A stretch of DNA of 18,077 nucleotides from Candidatus Anoxychlamydiales bacterium (lineage in GTDB: Bacteria > Chlamydiota > Chlamydiia > Chlamydiales > SM23-39), in NCBI GenBank assembly GCA_011064865.1, contig JAAKFX010000023.1, positions 1 through 18,077 on the forward strand, written 5' to 3'. The position numbers and the translations under genes were made by a program. The notes beneath the pieces were generated by a model. The model made no database searches. It saw only the letters and a list, made by a program, of their open reading frames with translations, and was not told where the DNA came from. Shown one piece after another: positions 13,520 through 18,077 of the stretch; the stretch's first letter is position 1; the number at the start of each line of letters is the position of its first letter.

Positions 13520-14613
13520 CAACCAACTCCTATAGGAAGTGTTAAAATAGGACCTTTAGCAGGAGCCCTTCCTGATTGCAAATTATAAAGTTCTAATAGT
13601 AACATAAAAGTTTTTTTAGAACGAAGATCATCATCTTTAATATAAAACCAGTTATCTCTATATTTTATAGTAATATATGCATTTTTAGGTTTTTTATTGC
13701 AGTTATGAACTGTTAAAAGTTCTTGATAAAGCTTTTGAACTTCTTCTCTGGTAAATTCTTTTTTTTCTAAATCCAAAACTTTATTTTTTTCGATATCTAT
13801 TTTAGGAACAATAACTCCTTTGCTTAAATAATGCATGCAAGAGAGCACCGATCTCGGAAGTATTCCAATGTTACCTTTTTCATCAAAGCCTACAGTAATA
13901 TTAATAATATATTTTCCATTGCCTGCAAAATCTATTTTTAATAAAGAAGCTATACCTTTTCCTTGTTCAGTATCAGATGGGAAAGCAAATTGAATTTTTT
14001 TCTTTTCATGCTCTTTTTCCTTATCTTTTTCATGCTCTTGTCCTACACCTACTTGAAGCTCTCCTTTTTCTTGAAGTTGATTCATTAAATGTACTATTTT
14101 ATGAAACTTTTCATGTTTTACGATCTCATCTGGATCTAAGCCCTGTCTTGGAATATTTGGAAAATCTTGAAAGTTTTGAACTGTTAGCAAAAACACTCTA
14201 TCTATATCCCAACCAGAATATATTACATGTTGAATAATACTAATATCCATAGGTTGCATCAATTGATTTGCAAACTCTTGTCCTTGAAGTGGCGAGTATT
14301 GAATTGTAGGTTGATTTTGCCATAGAGTTTCGCCTCCAAGACTCATTGGATTTGTTTTATCAAAACCTGGGATGCTAATGCCTGCATTTATTAAATTTCT
14401 AAAAGTAAATTGTGAAGTTACAGAAGAGACTTCTAAAAAAAATGGAGAATCATAATATCTGAGTCTCACTAAATTAAGAAGCATCTCTTCAGCATTTGTT
14501 CTTTGAACTTCTATATTATAAGCATTTCTACCTCCCGATCCTTCTAATACCATTTTGGAAGGAAAATGACATCCTACTAAAGTAAACAGAGAGAGGAAAA
14601 CGAGCCATTTCAT
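13519..14613 (-). CDS. Predicted lipoprotein of unknown function
   Basis: This 364-residue protein begins MKWLVFLSLFTLVGCHFPSK, a short signal peptide with a lipobox LVGC (Cys15), so it is expected to be lipidated in the envelope. The mature part has a recognisable N-terminal block TNAEEMLLNLVRLRYYDSPF followed by FLEVSSVTSQF, which I associate with uncharacterised lipoproteins in several Gram-negative groups. A middle highly charged stretch at about 195-210 (KEKEHEKKK) probably forms a linker, and a second region near RDNWFYIKDDDLRSKKTFML ends in the glycine/proline-rich PAKGPILTLPIGVG. There are no membrane spans beyond the signal. It is coupled to the downstream DUF1761-like gene through TGATG. 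Start: AGG about 10 bases upstream. Function is unknown; an envelope-assembly or secretion-accessory role is only a guess. Confidence 0.8.
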   Translation of the reverse strand: MKWLVFLSLFTLVGCHFPSKMVLEGSGGRNAYNIEVQRTNAEEMLLNLVRLRYYDSPFFLEVSSVTSQFTFRNLINAGISIPGFDKTNPMSLGGETLWQNQPTIQYSPLQGQEFANQLMQPMDISIIQHVIYSGWDIDRVFLLTVQNFQDFPNIPRQGLDPDEIVKHEKFHKIVHLMNQLQEKGELQVGVGQEHEKDKEKEHEKKKIQFAFPSDTEQGKGIASLLKIDFAGNGKYIINITVGFDEKGNIGILPRSVLSCMHYLSKGVIVPKIDIEKNKVLDLEKKEFTREEVQKLYQELLTVHNCNKKPKNAYITIKYRDNWFYIKDDDLRSKKTFMLLLELYNLQSGRAPAKGPILTLPIGVG

Positions 14614-14703
14614 TAAAAGAGCCTATTTTTTTGTTTCTAATTTAGATTTAATAGATTGCGAGTTTCTTTTCAAATTTTTTCTAAATAAATATTGACTAAA
14701 TAC

Positions 14704-14732
14704 TTTGTCTATCCTAAACGAAAAATTATAAG
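14704..14732 (+). promoter_or_regulatory. Possible sigma70-type promoter for the FKBP operon
   Basis: TTTGTC (14704-14709) and TATAAG (14727-14732) are separated by 17 bases. They lie just upstream of the SD and ATG of the FKBP gene and would give a very short leader. The boxes are imperfect and the region is AT-rich, so chance agreement is possible. Confidence 0.3.
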
Positions 14733-14745
14733 CTACATTTAATTT

Positions 14746-14753
14746 GGAGGAAG
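14746..14753 (+). promoter_or_regulatory. Ribosome binding site GGAGGAAG for the FKBP gene
   Basis: GGAGGAAG (14747-14753 with the preceding G) lies directly before ATG 14756. A TTG at 14744 in the same frame overlaps this SD and is therefore not the start. Confidence 0.65.
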
Positions 14754-14755
14754 AA

Positions 14756-15187
14756 ATGTCAATAGAAGTAAAAATGGGAGATACAGTAAAGCTCCATTAT
14801 AAAGCAAAAACTGAAGATCTAATAATTTTTGATTCTTCAACACAGATGGATCCTTTGGTATTTACTTTAGGAGATGGACAAATATTGCCTGCCTTTGAAG
14901 TTGCACTAATAGGAATGAAAGTTGGAGATAAAAAAACAATAAATTTGCAATCTGAAGAAGCATTTGGCCCATATATACAAGAGCTTATAACTACAGTTAA
15001 CAAAGATGAACTTCCCCCAAATTTAGATTTAGAAAAAAACCAACAGCTTCAAATCCAGCAACCAGATGGTCAAGTGATATTAGTAAAAGTTGCAGATATC
15101 ACAGACGCTGCAGTGATATTTGATGCAAACCATCCCCTTGCTGGAAAAGATATTGAATTTGATATTCATCTATTATCAATAGAATAA
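14756..15187 (+). CDS. SlyD-like FKBP-type peptidyl-prolyl cis-trans isomerase
   Basis: The 143-residue cytoplasmic protein has the SlyD-like FKBP layout. The first half is VKMGDTVKLHYKAKTED and PLVFTLGDGQILPAFEVALI followed by GMKVGDKKTI, the catalytic FKBP strands. An insert-in-flap chaperone domain at about 65-120 follows (SEEAFGPY, then VNKDELPPN). The FKBP fold resumes with DANHPLAGKDIEFDIHLLSI, a hallmark of this branch. There is no histidine-rich metal tail as in E. coli SlyD. Such enzymes catalyse prolyl isomerisation and bind unfolded chains. It is upstream of the uracil-DNA glycosylase gene (10-base gap) and probably in one transcript with it. The true start is the ATG at 14756 chosen by the SD. 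Confidence 0.9.
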   Translation: MSIEVKMGDTVKLHYKAKTEDLIIFDSSTQMDPLVFTLGDGQILPAFEVALIGMKVGDKKTINLQSEEAFGPYIQELITTVNKDELPPNLDLEKNQQLQIQQPDGQVILVKVADITDAAVIFDANHPLAGKDIEFDIHLLSIE

Positions 15188-15197
15188 ATATTTTAAG

Positions 15198-15773
15198 ATG
15201 ACTAAAGCTGCTATTTTAAAAGCTTTAGAAAAAAAAGTTTTAATTTGCAAAAAATGCGCTCTTCATAAAAAGCGCAAACATGCTGTTTTTGGATCTGGCT
15301 CATTTTCATCAAAAATTATGATAATTGGAGAATCTCCAGGAACACGAGAAGATCTTTTAGGAAAACCCTTTGTTGGAAAAGCAGGCGAAATTTTAAATGA
15401 GTGTTTAAAAAAAGCAAATCTCAAAAAAGATCAAATATTCATTACGAACCTTGTTAAATGCCATCCTTTAAAAAATAGGGATCCTAAAATATATGAGATT
15501 GAGATGTGCACAAAAAACTATTTAGATAGACAAATAGATTTAATAAAACCAAAAATTATTATTACACTTGGAAGATTTGCGACTAAGTACTTATTTAAAA
15601 AATTCAATCTTTCCTTTTCAAAAATCTCAAAGTGTCATGGAAAAAGTTTTGAAATTACTATAAACAAAAAACCACTAAAAATTATCTCGATGTATCATCC
15701 AGCCTATGCTCTATACAATCCAAAAATAAAAAAAATAATCGAAAAAGATTTTAAAAAACTAAAAAACCTCTAA
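15198..15773 (+). CDS. Family 4 uracil-DNA glycosylase (4Fe-4S)
   Basis: The 191-residue enzyme removes uracil from DNA in base-excision repair. Four cysteines arranged for an iron-sulphur cluster are visible: Cys17 and Cys20 (ICKKC), Cys88 (NLVKCHP) and Cys104 (IEMC). The catalytic motif IIGESPGTREDLLGKPFVG followed by KAG holds the family 4 active site. TNLVKCHPLKNRDP and the later MYHPAYALYNP provide the conserved DNA-binding loops. Length is at the low end of the family (about 190-220). The protein is very basic, with many lysines as in the rest of this AT-rich genome. It lies 10 bases after the FKBP gene with only a weak SD, so operon coupling is likely. Confidence 0.95.
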   Translation: MTKAAILKALEKKVLICKKCALHKKRKHAVFGSGSFSSKIMIIGESPGTREDLLGKPFVGKAGEILNECLKKANLKKDQIFITNLVKCHPLKNRDPKIYEIEMCTKNYLDRQIDLIKPKIIITLGRFATKYLFKKFNLSFSKISKCHGKSFEITINKKPLKIISMYHPAYALYNPKIKKIIEKDFKKLKNL

Positions 15774-15806
15774 TATATATATTATAAAGACACAAACAAA
15801 AATTTT

Positions 15807-16265
15807 ATGAAAAAGTTCATTAAAATATTTTCAACAATTGTTTTTTTTATAATAGCTATTGGGACTTTCCTATTTGTATTCAATCAAAATAGTGACAATG
15901 ATAGTTTTATTCAAAAAATTAAAACTAGACTTAGATTTGATATAGGGTCTCGTAGACAATATTATAGAGAAGATTATTACTCTGATTTAGTTCGAGTAGA
16001 GAATGATGTATACAATACTCATGACAAACTAGTTACTGAAGTATCTTTTGCAGGAAGAAATATGCAACTACATGAAGATTATGGAACATCACAAAGATTT
16101 TATATGTCATTAAGACCTGGATATTACAATATTAGATGGCGAGTTTATAGCGATAAATATATGGGATCTAGATATAGAAATTATTCAAGAAAAGTAAGAA
16201 TTTATCGCGATAATAGACAGGTATATATAACGATAAGAGGAAGTTGTATTTCTGTAAGTCAATAA
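15807..16265 (+). CDS. Small N-terminally anchored protein, paralogue of the gene at 1380
   Basis: This 152-residue protein has an N-terminal membrane segment at about 8-25, followed by a polar, arginine- and tyrosine-rich domain. From residue about 60 it aligns with the 1380-1829 protein (DLVRVENDVYNTHDK, VTEVSFAGRNMQLHE, LRPGYYNIRWRVYS, VYITIRGSCISVSQ against its counterparts), so the two are duplicated members of one family. Its C-terminal domain is unusually rich in Arg and Tyr (SRYRNYSRKVRIYRDNRQVY) compared with the lysine-rich paralogue, giving a strongly basic surface. No SD is evident; ATATATTATAAAG upstream is a possible -10 region. The family is not recognised and its function is unknown. 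Confidence 0.78.
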   Translation: MKKFIKIFSTIVFFIIAIGTFLFVFNQNSDNDSFIQKIKTRLRFDIGSRRQYYREDYYSDLVRVENDVYNTHDKLVTEVSFAGRNMQLHEDYGTSQRFYMSLRPGYYNIRWRVYSDKYMGSRYRNYSRKVRIYRDNRQVYITIRGSCISVSQ

Positions 16266-16278
16266 TTTATTTAAATTC

Positions 16279-16860
16279 TTATTTTGACCGATTTTTTAAC
16301 AAATATGTTTTTATTAAATTAGCACATTCATTAGGAGATAATTTTGAAGTATCTATTTCTAGATCATATTTTTTATCTTTGTGAACGATATCAAATTGTC
16401 CTTTAGCTAAACCTAAAGTGCGATCAGTTCTTGATTTTTCTCTTTTTTCAATAATCTCTAGAGGAGCAAAAATACCAACAGTAATAAATCTATGATTTTT
16501 AAACATTTTTTTATATGTTTCGAATTCATCTCCAATAATTACTTCATCAATAATTAGATCAAACCCAGAGTTCGCCAGTAAGAGCATAATATTTCTCATC
16601 TCTTGAAATAATTTTTTACCAATTTCGCCTATTTCGATATGAACTATTGGTCCTTTTTTAGTTTGCTTTTGATTAAATTCTATTCCCTGATTTGATTTAT
16701 CTCCTTTTGGCAAATATTTACATGGAAGCATTTCAATAAAATGATCTATACCGATATGTAAAAAAGGTTTATCCAAAATATTTTGCAAAGCTTTAGCAAT
16801 GGATGTTTTTCCAACAGAGCCAACTCCATTTAAAAATATGATAGTAGATTTTTTGCTCAT
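16279..16860 (-). CDS. Chloramphenicol-phosphotransferase-like P-loop kinase
   Basis: This 193-residue protein has the layout of the chloramphenicol phosphotransferase-like family. Walker A IIFLNGVGSVGKTSIAKAL is at about 7-25, and LHIGIDHFIEMLP holds the presumed catalytic Asp (equivalent to Asp37 in the Streptomyces enzyme). Then come LIIDEVIIGDEF, VGIFAPLEIIEKREKSRTDR and the lid-like TLGLAKGQFDIVHKDKKYDL with VDT-like EIDTSKLSPNEC. These enzymes transfer phosphate to small molecules such as chloramphenicol; many are of unknown substrate, so it need not be a resistance gene. It is convergent with the small paralogue (13-base gap, no TTAA overlap) and divergent from the histidine phosphatase. 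SD: GAAGG about 12 bases upstream of ATG, rather far. Confidence 0.85.
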   Translation of the reverse strand: MSKKSTIIFLNGVGSVGKTSIAKALQNILDKPFLHIGIDHFIEMLPCKYLPKGDKSNQGIEFNQKQTKKGPIVHIEIGEIGKKLFQEMRNIMLLLANSGFDLIIDEVIIGDEFETYKKMFKNHRFITVGIFAPLEIIEKREKSRTDRTLGLAKGQFDIVHKDKKYDLEIDTSKLSPNECANLIKTYLLKNRSK

Positions 16861-16937
16861 TTTATGTTATAACCTTCTTTTAAAGTGAAACTTTAAACTA
16901 TCTCAGTTTTATTTATCAACCCCATTAGGATGGATAT

Positions 16938-17513
16938 ATGAGTAATATTTCACTATATTTTGTACGCCATGGCCAAACTGATTACAATAAACAAGGCCGT
17001 GTTCAAGGACATTTGCAGATTCCATTAAATGAGACAGGAAGATCTCAAGCAAAAGATCTAGTTGATCAAATAGGAACTATACAATTTGATCATTGTTATT
17101 CATCTGATTTAATAAGAGCAAAAGAGACTGCAGAAATAATACTAAAAGATTTAGCTATTGAAATTATAGAAGATGAGCGTCTTCGAGAAAGAAATTTAGG
17201 AAAACATGAAGGAACTCCTATCGAAGAATATTTAGCTTATAAAAAAATAGATGATACTGGGATAGAAAAAAACTCTGATATGAGCAAACGTATAAAGCAT
17301 TTTATAGCAGATATTTCAATAAAGCATCCAAATGCCACTATTTTGGTTGTATCTCATGGAGGTCTCATAAAAAGACTAATCTTGGATATAAAAAACGATG
17401 AAAGTATTGATGTGATAGTAGATAACACAGCTTTTTTGCATCTAAGATCAGAAAATAATAATTTAGAGATACAAAAGATGAATGGCATAGAGCTAAAAAA
17501 GATCTCTCTTTGA
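16938..17513 (+). CDS. Histidine phosphatase (phosphoglycerate-mutase-like)
   Basis: The 191-residue cytoplasmic protein belongs to the histidine phosphatase superfamily. It has the catalytic LYFVRHGQTDYNKQGRVQG (Arg10, His11), LNETGRSQAKDL, then YSSDLIRAKETA (Arg60), ERNLGKHEG (proton donor Glu84), and VVSHGGLIKRL (His140). Members dephosphorylate sugar phosphates, nucleotides or cofactor precursors (for example alpha-ribazole phosphatase-like or broad-specificity PhoE/GpmB enzymes); the substrate is not given by the sequence. Length is typical. Start: AGGA about 8 bases before ATG. A weak AT-rich hairpin follows the stop. Confidence 0.92.
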   Translation: MSNISLYFVRHGQTDYNKQGRVQGHLQIPLNETGRSQAKDLVDQIGTIQFDHCYSSDLIRAKETAEIILKDLAIEIIEDERLRERNLGKHEGTPIEEYLAYKKIDDTGIEKNSDMSKRIKHFIADISIKHPNATILVVSHGGLIKRLILDIKNDESIDVIVDNTAFLHLRSENNNLEIQKMNGIELKKISL

Positions 17514-17515
17514 GT

Positions 17516-17539
17516 TAAAAGTAATTTAAAATACTTTTA
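17516..17539 (+). terminator. AT-rich hairpin after the histidine phosphatase
   Basis: Perfect 8-base arms TAAAAGTA (17516-17523) and TACTTTTA (17532-17539) enclose an 8-base loop, starting 2 bases after the TGA. There is no T run right after it and the stem has few G/C pairs, so a terminator role is weak. Confidence 0.25.
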
Positions 17540-17630
17540 GGTATAAAAATCACAAAGCTCTTTTTTTTATTTAAAAGATAATTTTTTTTTTCTACACTTG
17601 ATATTAAATAAAAACTGCACGGATTTTCAA

Positions 17631-18077
17631 ATGAAAAAAATCTTATTTATATTATCTTTTTTTGTTAGTTTCCAACTTTTTTCATCTCAAAAATTTTTAC
17701 CCTCACCTTATAACACTATTACAAATGTTTTACCTAAACTAGATCATGGCTGGTTTTTAAATGCAAAATCAATTGAAAAACTATTTGCAGAAAATGAAAT
17801 CTCTACAGTTATTGAATTGGGAAGTTGGCTTGGAAAATCCACAATTTTTATGGCTCAACGTTTACATGATAATGGAAAAATTTATGCGGTTGATCATTGG
17901 AAAGGCTCATTAGAGTACTCTGAAACTCAAGAGCGGAAAACTTTTTTACCAACATTATATGAACAGTTTTTATCAAATGTTATACATGCAAAACAAACAA
18001 ATAAAATAATTCCAATAAAACAATCAACATATGATGCTTTTTTTACTTTAGATGTAAAAGCTGATCTAATTTATATC
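17631..18077 (+). CDS. Signal-peptide-bearing class I SAM-methyltransferase-like protein (partial)
   Basis: The frame is open from ATG at 17631 to the window edge (149 codons, C-terminus missing). The first 19 residues (MKKILFILSFFVSFQLFSSQ) are a clear Sec signal peptide. Then comes LDHGWFLNAKSIEKLF and the Rossmann motif I VIELGSWLGKST, followed by the motif II-like strand IYAVDHWKGSLEYSE. This matches the class I methyltransferase (Methyltransf_24-like) fold. SAM-dependent methyltransferases normally work in the cytoplasm, so a secreted one suggests export to a host compartment or a non-methylating ligand role; that is inference. SD is weak (CGGA, about 9 bases before ATG). It is preceded by a long T-rich spacer, suggesting its own promoter. 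Confidence 0.85.
   Translation, partial: MKKILFILSFFVSFQLFSSQKFLPSPYNTITNVLPKLDHGWFLNAKSIEKLFAENEISTVIELGSWLGKSTIFMAQRLHDNGKIYAVDHWKGSLEYSETQERKTFLPTLYEQFLSNVIHAKQTNKIIPIKQSTYDAFFTLDVKADLIYI

Noticed and set aside
13977..14237. 86-codon plus-strand frame inside the lipoprotein gene
   Set aside because: The lipoprotein has a lipobox, coupling and a conserved-looking block; this frame reads through its charged repeat region and has no support.

Overview
The window is AT-rich (roughly 30% G+C by eye) and densely packed, with standard bacterial codons and Shine-Dalgarno sites. No intergenic gap exceeds about 200 bases. Several features suggest a host-associated, probably obligate intracellular bacterium: a RING/U-box-like membrane protein, a secreted SAM-methyltransferase-like protein, three tandem kinase-like membrane-anchored proteins and several lineage-type hypothetical proteins. 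Chlamydiota-like lineages are my best guess, but this rests on overall impression. No rRNA, tRNA or core marker gene is present to settle it.

Layout. (1) 1-1360: the end of an IS200/IS605-type element. tnpB runs off the left edge on the minus strand, a divergent tnpA is cut to 32 codons, and a bulged hairpin probably marks the element end. (2) 1380-3360: a small anchored protein, a minus-strand alpha/beta hydrolase whose C-terminal catalytic-His segment lies in another frame, and a RING/U-box-like coiled-coil protein with a C-terminal membrane anchor. (3) 3464-4715: a sugar-phosphate pair, a ROK fructokinase and a stand-alone type II mannose-6-phosphate isomerase cupin, one base apart. (4) 4712-7185: a YihY/BrkB membrane protein, a phosphoribosyltransferase with a frame-disrupted N-terminus, and a protein made of two diverged copies of one unit. 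(5) 7296-10016: three tandem paralogues with an N-terminal membrane anchor and kinase-like sequence landmarks. (6) 10085-13139: a hypothetical protein, a MurG/MGDG-synthase-like GT-B glycosyltransferase and a membrane-anchored endonuclease/exonuclease/phosphatase-fold protein. (7) 13136-14613: a lipoprotein with a DUF1761-like membrane protein, coupled by a TGATG junction. (8) 14756-16265: a SlyD-like FKBP, a family 4 uracil-DNA glycosylase and a second small anchored protein paralogous to the one at 1380. (9) 16279-18077: a chloramphenicol-phosphotransferase-like P-loop kinase, a histidine phosphatase, and the start of a signal-peptide-bearing methyltransferase-like protein.

Two patterns cross the whole window. 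Every tightly convergent gene pair ends in a shared self-complementary TTAA that supplies TAA to both strands (4712-4715, 10651-10654, 13136-13139, and 1826-1829 if the hydrolase frame is restored). In addition, three genes (tnpA, the hydrolase and the phosphoribosyltransferase) are broken by truncation or frameshift, which fits either ongoing gene decay or small-indel sequence error.
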